64,000 bases of DNA. It comes from Nematostella vectensis (taxonomy: Eukaryota; Cnidaria; Anthozoa; Actiniaria; Edwardsiidae). The stretch's first letter is position 1, and each line of letters begins with the position of its first letter. Location: the NCBI RefSeq assembly GCF_932526225.1, contig NC_064038.1, positions 16,472,075 to 16,536,074 on the forward strand. Direction: 5' to 3'. The position numbers were made by a program, and so were the translations under genes. This document shows positions 1 through 9,847 of the stretch, one piece after another. Below the pieces are notes generated by a model. It was given only the letters and a program-made list of their open reading frames with translations, was not told the DNA's origin and did no database searches.

Positions 1-1
1 T

Positions 2-145
2 AGCTTTGCGCAGTGACATTACCGTAACCGATGAGGTCCATCCGAGGCGCGGTTATTGCTGATTGAAAACTTTTCCCAATACCCCGCGAGACGACTTGAA
101 ACATAGTCGGCTTTGCAATTATTGTGGGCCCTACTTAGGGCCACC
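2..145 (+). ncRNA. U4 spliceosomal snRNA, copy 1
   Basis: U4 pairs with U6 in the U4/U6 di-snRNP and is released when the spliceosome is activated. The 5' end (AGCTTTGCGCAGTG) is the U6-pairing stem II strand. Nt 20-52 form the 5' stem-loop (ACCG/CGGT ends) with kink-turn halves GATGAGG and CCGAGG, the binding site of the 15.5K protein. Nt 55-63 form stem I with U6 and are followed by GAAAACTTTTCCCAATACCCC. A central stem-loop (GACGACTT..AGTCGG), the Sm site and a 3' hairpin (GTGGGCCCT/AGGGCCAC) complete it. Here the Sm site is AATTATTG instead of AATTTTTG, and nt 26-28 read ACC. Length fits animal U4 (about 140-145 nt). The 3' end is set by the hairpin and may be off by 1-2 nt. Confidence 0.95.
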
Positions 146-670
146 ATTAACAAACAAATGCAAAATAGAACATCTTTAGTAGAAAAGGCCTGGTTATTTG
201 TGTGAGCCTTTTCTGATATGTGAAAATCAATGAATTAAAAACCATAACGTGCTCTTTTTCAAGAATGCAAGATAACCGTTTTCTTGGTAGTTAATGTGAA
301 TGTTTCACAATTATGCGTTTGCAGTCAGTTCTTATTTAGAAGAAATTACAAAATAAGCAAACGGCTAAGAGCTCCTTGGAAAGCTACCTTTTATCTCTCC
401 AATTCCTTTGGGCAAAATTTGCTCCAGCAAGCAATAATAAGAGAGTTAGGCGGCGAATAACTTTAATTGGGCTATTCCGTTTACCTTATATTCGTTTCAA
501 ATGAGGTTACTAGGTAAAATGGCTATAAGAAGCAACCCGAAATCCCGTGCGTTGTTGACTTGCTTGATCGGAAACATTCTGAATTTACTGGAACAGAAGG
601 TTTAGATACAATTAGTTTTTTTTGCGGAAACAGATCAACATTGATTGAGAGAATCTTTGTCACTTGGGAG
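146..670 (+). other. Conserved intra-unit spacer between U4 and the tRNA block
   Basis: About 525 bp with no ORF of note and no second RNA gene that I recognise. It begins with the candidate U4 3' processing signal and is almost invariant between units, apart from a marker pair (CCGAAATCCCG or CCGAAACACCCG) that tracks U4 subfamily. The same spacer follows every U4 copy in the window, including those at 45549 and 52383. Confidence 0.8.
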
Positions 671-899
671 GGTTAGAACATTGCGTTGTGGCCGCAATAA
701 CCCAGGTTCAAATAATAGTCATGTAATTATTTATTTTAACTTTACTTGTTTGGCTGCTTTGTGTTGTCATGTAAGCCACAATACTAAGTATTGAATCGTA
801 CATTTTCTAGAACTAAAATTTAGATATATGCAAACTGCCTAGAACTCATTAAAAAGCTTGCATTTTTTTGCTATTTTGTATGTATATGAAATCCATCTC

Positions 900-971
900 G
901 CCGTGATCGTATAGTGGTTAGTACACTCCTTTCTGGCCGCAATAACTCAGGTTCGAATTCTGGTCACGGCA
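900..971 (+). pseudogene. b-type tRNA-His pseudogene (representative of all b copies)
   Basis: The acceptor stem GCCGTGA/TCACGGC pairs fully, the D arm is normal and the T arm is intact (B box GGTTCGAATTC). The anticodon stem is wrecked: CTCCT cannot pair with CGCAA. The loop TTCTGGC puts CTG, a Gln-type triplet, at the anticodon. A run of 10 T follows. Other b copies are almost identical: 2781, 4660, 8199, 10079, 13610, 15491, 17372, 19253, 21134, 23025, 24905, 26795, 28673, 30559, 32438, 34319, 36201, 38079, 39961 and 41848, each 72 nt. Function as a tRNA is unlikely. Pol III transcription is possible because both internal boxes survive. Confidence 0.85.
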
Positions 972-1130
972 TTTTTTTTTTCAACTTTACTTGTTTGTCT
1001 TCATGTTGTTCTATAAGCCCTAATACTGAGAATGCACTCGTACCTTGTTTAAGAGCATAAGCAAAAAGCTTAGAACTCCATATGAAGCTTCCATTTATTT
1101 GTCATTTTTTCTTTTTCTCAAATCAATCTC

Positions 1131-1202
1131 GCCGTGATCGTATACTGGTTAGTGCATTGCGTTGTGGCTGCAATAACCAAGGTTCGAATAAAAGTCATGT
1201 CA
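1131..1202 (+). pseudogene. c-type tRNA-His pseudogene (representative of all c copies)
   Basis: The 5' half through the anticodon stem (TTGCG/TGCAA, loop TTGTGGC) is good, but the T arm reads AAGG-TTCGAAT-AAAAG and the 3' acceptor strand is TCATGTC, so neither stem closes. Other c copies: 3012, 4899, 8430, 10310, 13840, 15722, 17603, 19484, 21374, 23255, 25144, 27026, 28912, 30790, 32669, 34551, 36432, 38311, 40200 and 42079. The recurrent 78-codon reading frame that begins just 5' of these copies only reads through the relic and its spacer and is not taken as a gene. Confidence 0.85.
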
Positions 1203-1377
1203 TTTTTTATTTAAACTTTACTTGTTTGGCTGCTTTGTGTTGTCAGGTAAGCAACAATACTCAGTATAGAATCGTACATTTTCTAAAACTAATATTTAGA
1301 TATATGCAAACTGCCTAGAACTCATTAGAAAGCTTGCATTTTTTTTGTTATTTTTTTCTTTATCTGAAATCAATCTC

Positions 1378-1449
1378 GCTGTGATCGTATAGTGGTTAAT
1401 ACATTACGTAGTGGCCGCAATAACCCAGGTTCGAATCCTGGTCACGGCA
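1378..1449 (+). tRNA. tRNA-His(GTG)-like, d copy of unit 1
   Basis: The cloverleaf folds with anticodon GTG, T arm CCAGG-TTCGAAT-CCTGG and discriminator A, followed by CTTTTTC as a terminator. Acceptor GCTGTGA/TCACGGC has a T3-G70 wobble. Two departures recur in nearly all d copies: the loop is TAGTGGC, so position 33 is A instead of the nearly invariant T, and the stem TTACG/CGCAA has an A-C mismatch. Here the D arm also reads GGTTAATAC. G-1 is not encoded, as usual for eukaryotic tRNA-His. Confidence 0.6.
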
Positions 1450-1620
1450 TCTTTTTCTACCTTACTGGTTCGTCTATTTTACCTCATTTTAATTTGATAA
1501 ATGTTTATTAATTGGACTGCGTAGAAATGAATGAGTTGAAAGAATGCAGTTTTTATGTTATATTCTTCTCATTTTAGTTAGATTTCTCCTTCCTGAAAAT
1601 TTATTTTCTTTGATTTAATC

Positions 1621-1645
1621 AAACGCGCGCAGAGTAGGGGCATGT
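1621..1645 (+). promoter_or_regulatory. Candidate distal element of U4 promoter (representative)
   Basis: ACGCGCGCAGAGTAGGGGCA lies about 235-260 bp upstream of U4 copy 2, the usual place of a metazoan snRNA distal sequence element. It is the only CpG-dense stretch of the spacer and is unchanged ahead of essentially all U4 copies (for example 3502, 5391, 45291 and 52126). No exact octamer or Staf site was recognised, so the call rests on position and conservation. Confidence 0.4.
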
Positions 1646-1814
1646 TATTTTTGCTTTGTTTTCAAATAATTTGAAAATAAAGAAAAGTTTTGTCACATTT
1701 TTCTTATTTCCGAACATTGAACCACATTTAGTCAACGTTTGCTCCTGAGAGTTCTTTTTTCTGCCAAAGATATTCTAATTCATTTGTCAATCATAGATTT
1801 CAATAATTCGGTTC

Positions 1815-1842
1815 TCTTTTGTCCCACATTGACAAGATTTGT
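1815..1842 (+). promoter_or_regulatory. Candidate proximal sequence element (PSE) of U4 (representative)
   Basis: GTCCCACATTGACAAGATTT lies about 40-62 bp before the U4 start, where SNAPc binds Pol II snRNA genes. It is conserved before U4 copies 2-26. PSE sequence varies widely between animal groups, so identity is inferred from position. Confidence 0.45.
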
Positions 1843-1879
1843 ATTCTAAAGGGAACTCGTAGTCGTCTTTATCACGGCT

Positions 1880-2023
1880 AGCTTTGCGCAGTGACATTAC
1901 CGTAGCTGATGAGGTCCATCCGAGGCGCGGTTATTGCTGATTGAAAACTTTTCCCAATACCCCGCTAGACGACTTGAAACATAGTCGGCTTTGAAATTTT
2001 TGTGGGCCCTGCTTAGGGCCACC
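1880..2023 (+). ncRNA. U4 spliceosomal snRNA, copy 2
   Basis: nt 15 is A (A-class). It has CCGCTAG in place of CCGCGAG before the central stem-loop and TTTGAAATTTTTG around a regular Sm site. The loop of the 3' hairpin is GCTT. The same allele recurs at copies 7, 11 and 20. Confidence 0.95.
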
Positions 2024-2029
2024 ATTAAC

Positions 2030-2049
2030 AAACAAATGCAAAATAGAAC
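2030..2049 (+). promoter_or_regulatory. Candidate snRNA 3' box (representative)
   Basis: AAACAAATGCAAAATAGA starts about 8 nt after the U4 3' hairpin. It resembles the metazoan 3'-box core (AAA..AGA) read by the Integrator complex for Pol II snRNA 3' processing. It is present after every U4 copy. Confidence 0.45.
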
Positions 2050-2548
2050 ATCTTTAGTAGAAAAGGCCTGGTTATTTGTGTGAGCCTTTTCTGATATGTG
2101 AAAATCAATGTATTAAAAACCATAACGTGCTCTTTTTCAAGAATGCAAGATAACCGTTTTCTTGGTAGTTAATGAGAATGTTTCACAATTATGCGTTTGC
2201 AGTCAGTTCTTATTTAGAAGAAATTACAAAATAAGCAAACGGCTAAGAGCTCCTTGGAAAGCTACCTTTTATCTCTCCAATCCCTTTGGGCAAAATTTGC
2301 TCCAGCAAGCAATAATAAGAGAGTTAGGCGGCGAATAACTTTTATTGGGCTATTCCGTTTACCTTATATTCGTTTCAAATGAGGTTACTAGGTAAAATGG
2401 CTATAAGAAGCAACCCGAAATCCCGTGCGTTGTTGACTTGCTTGATCGGAAACATTCTGAATTTACTGGAACAGAAGGTTTAGATACAATTAGTTTTTTT
2501 TGCGGAAACAGATCAACATTGATTGAGAGAATCTTTGTCACTTGGGAG

Positions 2549-3330
2549 GGTTAGAACATTGCGTTGTGGCCGCAATAACCCAGGTTCAAATAATAGTCAT
2601 GTCATTATTTATTTTAACTTTACTTGTTTGGCTGCTTTGTGTTGTCATGTAAGCCACAATACTAAGTATTGAATCGGACATTTTCTAGAACTAAAATTTA
2701 GATATATGCAAACTGCCTAGAACTCATTGAAAGGCTTGCATGTTTTTTTCGCTATTTTGTCTCTATCTGAAATCAATCTCGCCGTGATCGTATAGTGGTT
2801 AGTACACTCCTTTCTGGCCGCAATAACTCAGGTTCGAATTCTGGTCACGGCATTTTTTTTTTCAACTTTACTTGTTTGTCTTCATGTTGTTCTATAAGCC
2901 CTAATACTGTGTATGCACTCGTACCTTGTTTAAGAGCATAAGCAAAAAGCTTAGAACTCCATATGAAGCTTCCATTTATTTGTCATTTTTTCTTTATCTC
3001 AAATCAATCTCGCCGTGATCGTATACTGGTTAGTACATTGCGTTGTGGCTGCAATAACCAAGGTTCGAATAAAAGTCATGTCATTTTTTATTTTAACTTT
3101 ACTTGTTTGGCTGCTTTGTGTTGTCAGGTAAGCCACAATACTCAGTATAGAATCGTACATTTTCTAAAACTAAAATTTAGATATATGCAAACTGCCTAGA
3201 ACTCATTAGAAAGCTTGCATTTTTTTTGTTATTTTTTTCTTTATCTGAAATCAATCTCGCTGTGATCGTATAGTGGTTAGTACATTACGTAGTGGCCGCA
3301 ATAACCCAGGTTCGAATACTGGTCACGGCA
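2549..3330 (+). repeat. tRNA-His-derived block of unit 2
   Basis: a 2549-2601, b 2781-2852, c 3012-3083, d 3259-3330. The b-c spacer has CTGTGTATGC instead of CTGAGTATGC, a marker shared with units 11 and 20. Confidence 0.9.
3259..3330 (+). tRNA. tRNA-His(GTG)-like, d copy of unit 2
   Basis: GCTGTGA acceptor and TAGTGGC loop. The T arm reads TTCGAATACTGG, so the G53-C61 closing pair is lost (G-A), which probably inactivates the tertiary fold. Confidence 0.5.
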
Positions 3331-3761
3331 TCTTTTTCTACCTTACTGGTTCGTCTATTTTACCTCATTTTAATTTGATAAATGTTTATTAATTGGACTG
3401 CGTAGAAATGAATGAGTTGAAAGAATGCAGTTTTTATGTTATATTCTTCTCATTTTAGTTAGATTTCTCCTTCCTGAAAATTTATTTTCTTTGATTTAAT
3501 CAAACGCGCGCAGAGTAGGGGCATGTTATTTTTGCTTTTTTTTTCAAATAATTTGAAAATAAAGAAACGTTTTGTCACATTTTTCTTGTTTCCAAACATT
3601 GAATCTCATTTAGTCAACGTTTGCTCCTGAGAGTTCTTTTTTCTGCCAAAGATATTCTAATTCATTTGTCAATCATAGATTTCAATAATTCGTTTCTCTT
3701 TTGTCCCACATTGACAAGATTTGTATTCTAAAGGGAACTCGTAGTCGTCTTTATCACGGCT

Positions 3762-3905
3762 AGCTTTGCGCAGTGACATTACCGTAACCGATGAGGTCCA
3801 TCCGAGGCGCGGTTATTGCTGATTGAAAACTTTTCCCAATACCCCGCGAGACGACTTGAAACATAGTCGGCTTTGCAATTATTGTGGGCCCTACTTAGGG
3901 CCACC
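3762..3905 (+). ncRNA. U4 spliceosomal snRNA, copy 3
   Basis: Essentially identical to copy 1, including the AATTATTG Sm-site variant and the ACC at nt 26-28. Confidence 0.95.
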
Positions 3906-4430
3906 ATTAACAAACAAATGCAAAATAGAACATCTTTAGTAGAAAAGGCCTGGTTATTTGTGTGAGCCTTTTCTGATATGTGAAAATCAATGAATTAAAA
4001 ACCATAACGTGCTCTTTTTCAAGAATGCAAGATAACCGTTTTCTTGGTAGTTAATGTGAATGTTTCACAATTATGCGTTTGCAGTCAGTTCTTATTTAGA
4101 AGAAATTACAAAATAAGCAAACGGCTAAGAGCTCCTTGGAAAGCTACCTTTTATCTCTCCAATTCCTTTGGGCAAAATTTGCTCCAGCAAGCAATAATAA
4201 GAGAGTTAGGCGGCGAATAACTTTTATTGGGCTATTCCGTTTACCTTATATTCGTTTCAAATGAGGTTACTAGGTAAAATGGCTATAAGAAGCAACCCGA
4301 AATCCCGTGCGTTGTTGACTTGCTTGATCGGAAACATTCTGAATTTACTGGAACAGAATGTTTAGATACAATTAGTTTTTTTTGCGGAAACAGATCAACA
4401 TTGATTGAGAGAATCTTTGTCACTTGGGAG

Positions 4431-5216
4431 GGTTAGAACATTGCGTTGTGGCCGCAATAACCCAGGTTCAAATAATAGTCATGTAATTATTTATTTTAAC
4501 TTTACTTGTTTGGCTGCTTTGTGTTGTCATGTAAGCCACAATACTAAGTATTGAATCGTACATTTTCTAGAACTAAAATTTAGATATATGCAAACTGACT
4601 AGAACTCATTAAAAAGCTTGCATTTTTTTGCTATTTTGTATGTATATGAAATCAATCTCGCCGTGATCGTATAGTGGTTAGTACACTCCTTTCTGGCCGC
4701 AATAACTCAGGTTCGAATTCTGGTCACGGCATTTTTTTTTTCAACTTTACTTCTTTACTTGTTTGTCTCCATGTTGTTCTATAAGCCCTAATACTGAGTA
4801 TGCACTCGTACCTTGTTTAAGAGCATAAGCAAAAAGCTTAGAACTCCATATGAAGCTTCCATTTATTTCTCATTTTTTCTTTATCTTAAATCAATCTCGC
4901 CGTGATCGTATACTGGTTAGTACATTGCGTTGTGGCTGCAATAACCAAGGTTCGAATAAAAGTCATGTCATTTTTTATTTTAACTTTACTTGTTTGGCTG
5001 CTTTGTGTTGTCAGGTAAGCGACAATACTCAGTATAGAATCGTACATTTTCTAAAACTAAAATTTAGATATATGCAAACTGCCTAGAACTCATTAGAAAG
5101 CTTGCATTTTTTTGTTATTTTTTTCTTTATCTGAAATCAATCTCGCTGTGATCGTATAGTGGTTAGTACATTACGTAGTGGCCGCAATAACCCAGGTTCG
5201 AATACTGGTCACGGCA
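4431..5216 (+). repeat. tRNA-His-derived block of unit 3
   Basis: a 4431-4483, b 4660-4731, c 4899-4970, d 5145-5216. The b-c spacer carries an extra CTTCTTTA duplication (ACTTCTTTACTTG), a marker shared with units 12, 14, 16 and 22. Confidence 0.9.
5145..5216 (+). tRNA. tRNA-His(GTG)-like, d copy of unit 3
   Basis: GCTGTGA acceptor, GTG anticodon and the ATACTGG T-stem defect seen in unit 2. Confidence 0.5.
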
Positions 5217-5646
5217 TCTTTTTCTACCTTACTGGTTCGTCTATTTTACCTCATTTTAATTTGATAAATGTTTATTAATTGGACTGCGTAGAAATGAATG
5301 AGTTGAAAGAATGCAGTTTTTATGTTATATTCTTCTCATTTTAGTTAGATTTCTCCTTCCTGAAAATTTATTTTCTTTGATTTAATCAAACGCGCGCAGA
5401 GTAGGGGCATGTTATTTTTGCTTTGTTTTCAAATATTTTGAAAATAAACAAAAGTTTTGTCACATTTTTCTTGTTTCCAAACATTGAACCACATTTAGTC
5501 AACGTTTGCTCCTGAGAGTTCTTTTTTCTGCCAAAGATATTCTAATTCATTTGTCAATCATAGATTTCAATAATTCGGTTCTCTTTTGTCCCACATTGAC
5601 AAGATTTGTATTCCAAAGGGAACTCGTAGTCGTCTTTATCACGGCT

Positions 5647-5790
5647 AGCTTTGCACAGTGGCATTACCGTAGCTGATGAGGTCCATCCGAGGCGCGGTTA
5701 TTGCTGATTGAAAACTTTTCCCAATACCCCGCGAGACGACTTGAAGCATAGTCGGCTTTGCAATTTTTGTGGGCCCTATTTAGGGCCACC
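5647..5790 (+). ncRNA. U4 spliceosomal snRNA, copy 4
   Basis: G-class (nt 15 G, TTGAAGCAT, 3' hairpin loop ATTT). It is unique in reading AGCTTTGCACAG: a G-to-A change at nt 9 in the U6-pairing stem II strand. Confidence 0.93.
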
Positions 5791-6548
5791 ATTAACAAAC
5801 AAATGCAAAATAGAACATCTTTAGTAGAAAAGGCCTGGTTATTTGTGTGAGCCTTTTCTGAAATGTGAAAATCAATGTATTAAAAACCATAACGTGCTCT
5901 TTTTCAAGAATGCAAGATAACCGTTTTCTTGGTAGTTAATGTGAATGTTTCACAATTATGCGTTTGCAGTCAGTTCTTATTTAGAAGAAATTACAAAATA
6001 AGCAAACGGCTAAGAGCTCCTTGGAAAGCTACCTTTTATCTCTCCAATTCCTTTGGGCAAAATTTGCTCCAGCAAGCAATAATAAGAGAGTTAGGCGGCG
6101 AATAACTTTTATTGGGCTATTCCGTTTACCTTATATTCGTTTCAAATGAGGTTACTAGGTAAAATGGCTATAAGAAGCAACCCGAAACACCCGTGCGTTG
6201 TTGACTTGCTTGATCGGAAACATTCTGAATTTACTGGAACAGAAGGTTTAGATACAATTAGTTTTTTTGGCGGAAACAGATCAACATTGATTGAGAGAAT
6301 CTTTGTCACTTGGGAGGGTTAGAACATTGCGTTGTGGCCGCAATAACCCAGGTTCAAATAATAGTCATGTCATTATTTATTTTAACTTTACTTGTTTGGC
6401 TGCTTTGTGTTGTCATGTAAGCCACAATACTAAGTATTGAATCGTACATTTTCTAGAACTAAAATTTAGATATATGCAAACTGCCTAGAACTCATTGAAA
6501 GGCTTGCATGTTTTTTTCGCTATTTTGTCTCTATCTGAAATCAATCTC

Positions 6549-6620
6549 GCCGTGATCGTATAGTGGTTAGTACATTGCGTTGTGGCTGCAATAACCAAGG
6601 TTCGAATAAAAGTCATGTCA
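6549..6620 (+). pseudogene. b/c hybrid tRNA-His pseudogene (unit 4)
   Basis: Regular acceptor 5' strand, D arm ATAGTGGTTAG and anticodon arm TTGCG-TTGTGGC-TGCAA, then the c-type decayed T arm and 3' end. Confidence 0.8.
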
Positions 6621-6795
6621 TTTTTTATTTTAACTTTACTTGTTTGGCTGCTTTGTGTTGTCAGGTAAGCCACAATACTCAGTATAGAATCGTACATTTT
6701 CTAAAACTAAAATTTAGATATATGCAAACTGCCTAGAACTCATTAGAAAGCTTGCATTTATTTGGTTATTTTTTTCTTCATCTGAAAACAATCTC

Positions 6796-6867
6796 GCCGT
6801 GATCGTATAGTGGTTAGTACATTACGTAGTGGCCGCAATAACCCAGGTTGGAATCCTGGTCACGGCA
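6796..6867 (+). tRNA. tRNA-His(GTG)-like, d copy of unit 4
   Basis: The acceptor is the fully paired GCCGTGA form. The T loop is TTGGAAT (C56 changed to G), breaking the G19-C56 contact. Flank CTGAAAACAATCTC is unique. Confidence 0.5.
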
Positions 6868-7297
6868 TCTTTTTCTACCTTACTGGTTCGTCTATTTTAC
6901 CTCATTTTAATTTGATAAATGTTTATTAATTGGACTGCGTAGAAATGAATGAGTTGAAAGAATGCAGTTTTTATGTTATATTCTTCTCATTTTAGTTAGA
7001 TTTCTCCTTCCTGAAAATTTATTTTCTTTGATTTAATCAAACGCGCGCAGAGTAGGGGCATGTTATTTTTGCTTTGTTTTCAAATAATTTGAAAATAAAG
7101 AAAAGTTTTGTCACATTTTTCTTGTTTCCAAACATTGAACCACATTTAGTCAACGTTTGCTCCTGAGAGTTCTTTTTTCTGCCAAAGATATTCTAATTCA
7201 TTTGTCAATCATAGATTTCAATAATTCGGTTCTCTTTTGTCCCACATTGACAAGATTTGTATTCTAAAGGGAACTCGTAGTCGTCTTTATCACGGCT

Positions 7298-7441
7298 AGC
7301 TTTGCGCAGTGACATTACCGTAGCTGATGAGGTCCATCCGAGGCGCGGTTATTGCTTATTGAAAACTTTTCCCAAAACCCCGCGAGACGACTTGAAACAT
7401 AGTCGGCTTTGCAATTTTTGTGGGCCCTGCTTAGGGCCACC
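7298..7441 (+). ncRNA. U4 spliceosomal snRNA, copy 5
   Basis: A-class. Stem I strand reads TTGCTTATTG (nt 60 G to T), and CCCAAAACCCC replaces CCCAATACCCC. Confidence 0.94.
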
Positions 7442-7966
7442 ATTAACAAACAAATGCAAAATAGAACATCTTTAGTAGAAAAGGCCTGGTTATTTGTGTG
7501 AGCCTTTTCTGATATGTGAAAATCAATGTATTAAAAACCATAACGTGCTCTTTTTCAAGAATGCAAGATAACCGTTTTCTTGGCAGTTAATGAGAATGTT
7601 TCACAATTATGCGTTTGCAGTCAGTTCTTATTTAGAAGAAATTACAAAATAAGCAAACGGCTAAGAGCTCCTTGGAAAGCTACCTTTTATCTCTCCAATT
7701 CCTTTGGGCAAAATTTGCTCCAGCAAGCAATAATAAGAGAGTTAGGCGGCGAATAACTTTTATTGGGCTATTCCGTTTACCTTATATTCGTTTCAAATGA
7801 GGTTACTAGGTAAAATGGCTATAAGAAGCAACCCGAAATCCGGTGCGTTGTTGACTTGCTTGATCGGAAACATTCTGAATTTACTGGAACAGAAGGTTTA
7901 GATACAATTAGTTTTTTTTGCGGAAACAGATCAACATTGATTGAGAGAATCTTTGTCACTTGGGAG

Positions 7967-8747
7967 GGTTAGAACATTGCGTTGTGGCCGCAATAACCCA
8001 GGTTCAAATAATAGTCATGTCATTATTTATTTTAACTTTACTTGTTTGGCTGCTTTGTGTTGTCATGTAAGCCACAATACTAAGTATTGAATCGTACATT
8101 TTCTAGAACTAAAATTTAGATATATGCAAACTGCCTAGAACTCATTGAAAGGCTTGCATGTTTTTTTCGCTATTTTTTCTCTATCTGAAATCAATCTCGC
8201 CGTGATCGTATAGTGGTTAGTACACTCCTTTCTGGCCGCAATAACTCAGGTTCGAATTCTGGTCACGGCATTTTTTTTTTCAACTTTACTTGTTTGTCTC
8301 CATGTTGTTCAATAAGCCCTAATACTGAGTATGCACTCGTACCTTGTTTAAGAGCATAAGCAAAAAGCTTAGAACTCCATATGAAGCTTCCATTTATTTG
8401 TCATTTTTTCTTTATCTCAAATCAATCTCGCCGTGATCGTATACTGGTTAGTATATTGCGTTGTGGCTGCAATAACCAAGGTTCGAATAAAAGTCATGTC
8501 ATTTTTTATTTAAACTTTACTTGTTTGGCTGCTTTGTGTTGTCAGGTAAGCGACAATACTCAGTATAGAATCGTACATTTTCTAAAACTAATATTTAGAT
8601 ATATGCAAACTGCCTAGAACTCATTAGAAAGCTTGCATTTTTTTGTAATTTTTTTCTTTATCTGAAATCAATCTCGCTGTGATCGTATAATGGTTAGTAC
8701 ATTACGTAGTGGCCGCAATAACCCAGGTTCGAATCCTGGTCACGGCA
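7967..8747 (+). repeat. tRNA-His-derived block of unit 5
   Basis: a 7967-8019, b 8199-8270, c 8430-8501, d 8676-8747. c reads GTATATTGCG, a marker shared with units 8 and 13. Confidence 0.9.
8676..8747 (+). tRNA. tRNA-His(GTG)-like, d copy of unit 5
   Basis: The D arm reads ATAATGG rather than ATAGTGG (also in units 8 and 13). Acceptor GCTGTGA; T arm canonical. Confidence 0.55.
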
Positions 8748-9177
8748 TCTTTTTCTACCTTACTGGTTCGTCTATTTTACCTCGTTTTAATTTGATAAAT
8801 GGTTATTAATTGGACTGCGTAGAAATGAATGAGTTGAAAGAATGCAGTTTTTATGTTATATTCTTCTCATTTTAGTTAGATTTCTCCTTCCTGAAAATTT
8901 ATTTTCTTTGATTTAATCAAACGCGCGCAGAGTAGGGGCATGTTATTTTTGCTTTGTTTTCAAATAATTTGAAAATAAAGAAAAGTTTTGTCACATTTTT
9001 CTTGTTTCCAAACATTGAACCACATTTAGTCAACGTTTGCTCCTGAGAGTTCTTTTTTCTGCCAAAGATATTCTAATTCATTTGTCAATCATAGATTTCA
9101 ATAATTCGGTTCTCTGTTGTCCCACATTGACAAGATTTGTATTCCAAAGGGAACTCGTAGTCGTCTTTATCACGGCT

Positions 9178-9321
9178 AGCTTTGCGCAGTGGCATTACCG
9201 TAACTGATGAGGTCCATCCGAGGCGCGGTTATTGCTGATTGAAAACTTTTCCCAATACCCCGCGAGACGACTTGAAGCATAGTCGGCTTTGCAATTTTTG
9301 TGGGCCCTATTTAGGGCCACC
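9178..9321 (+). ncRNA. U4 spliceosomal snRNA, copy 6
   Basis: G-class with CCGTAACTGATG (nt 26 A). Shared only with copy 9, in line with the 5.41-kb duplication. Confidence 0.95.
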
Positions 9322-9847
9322 ATTAACAAACAAATGCAAAATAGAACATCTTTAGTAGAAAAGGCCTGGTTATTTGTGTGAGCCTTTTCTGAAATGTGAA
9401 AATCAATGTATTAAAAACCATAACGTGCTCTTTTTCAAGAATGCAAGATAACCGTTTTCTTGGTAGTTAATGTGAATGTTTCACAATTATGCGTTTGCAG
9501 TCAGTTCTTATTTAGAAGAAATTACAAAATAAGCAAACGGCTAAGAGCTCCTTGGAAAGCTACCTTTTATCTCTCCAATTCCTTTCGGCAAAATTTGCTC
9601 CAGCAAGCAATAATAAGAGAGTTAGGCGGCGAATAACTTTTATTGGGCTATTCCGTTTACCTTATATTCGTTTCAAATGAGGTTACTAGGTAAAATGGCT
9701 ATAAGAAGCAACCCGAAACACCCGTGCGTTGTTGACTTGCTTGATCGGAAACATTCTGAATTTACTGGAACAGAAGGTTTAGATACAATTAGTTTTTTTG
9801 GCGGAAACAGATCAACATTGATTGAGAGAATCTTTGTCACTTGGGAG

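Larger units (their letters stand above)
671..1449 (+). repeat. tRNA-His-derived block of unit 1 (copies a-d)
   Basis: Copy a is 671-723. It starts inside the D arm (GGTTAG), keeps the GTG anticodon arm, and its T arm has decayed to GGTTCAAATAATAG. Copy b is 900-971. Its acceptor stem is complete, but the anticodon 5' strand is CTCCT against CGCAA with loop TTCTGGC. Copy c is 1131-1202, with a good 5' half and GTG loop but a 3' half ending GGTTCGAATAAAAGTCATG. Copy d is listed separately. Spacers between copies share the elements GCATAAGCAAAAAGCTTAGAA and ATCAATCTC, so the block is itself a tandem of a ~236-bp tRNA monomer. T-runs after b, c and d are possible Pol III terminators. Confidence 0.9.
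1450..1879 (+). other. Spacer between d copy and next U4, holding the U4 promoter
   Basis: About 430 bp with no ORF. It starts with the d-copy terminator CTTTTTC, then AT-rich sequence, then a conserved CpG-containing element about 260 bp before the U4 start and the presumed proximal element. It is present before U4 copies 2-26 with few changes, including the diverged copies at 45549 and 52383. Confidence 0.75.
6317..6867 (+). repeat. Shortened tRNA-His block of unit 4 (b-c fusion)
   Basis: a 6317-6369, fused b/c copy 6549-6620, d 6796-6867. The fused copy has b-type left flank and a c-type 3' half, so one monomer was lost by exchange between b and c. This accounts for the 1,651-bp unit. Confidence 0.9.

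Noticed and set aside
146-670. A second snRNA or a U6 gene in the U4 spacer
   Set aside because: No ACAGAG box, Sm site with hairpin, or other snRNA signature found.
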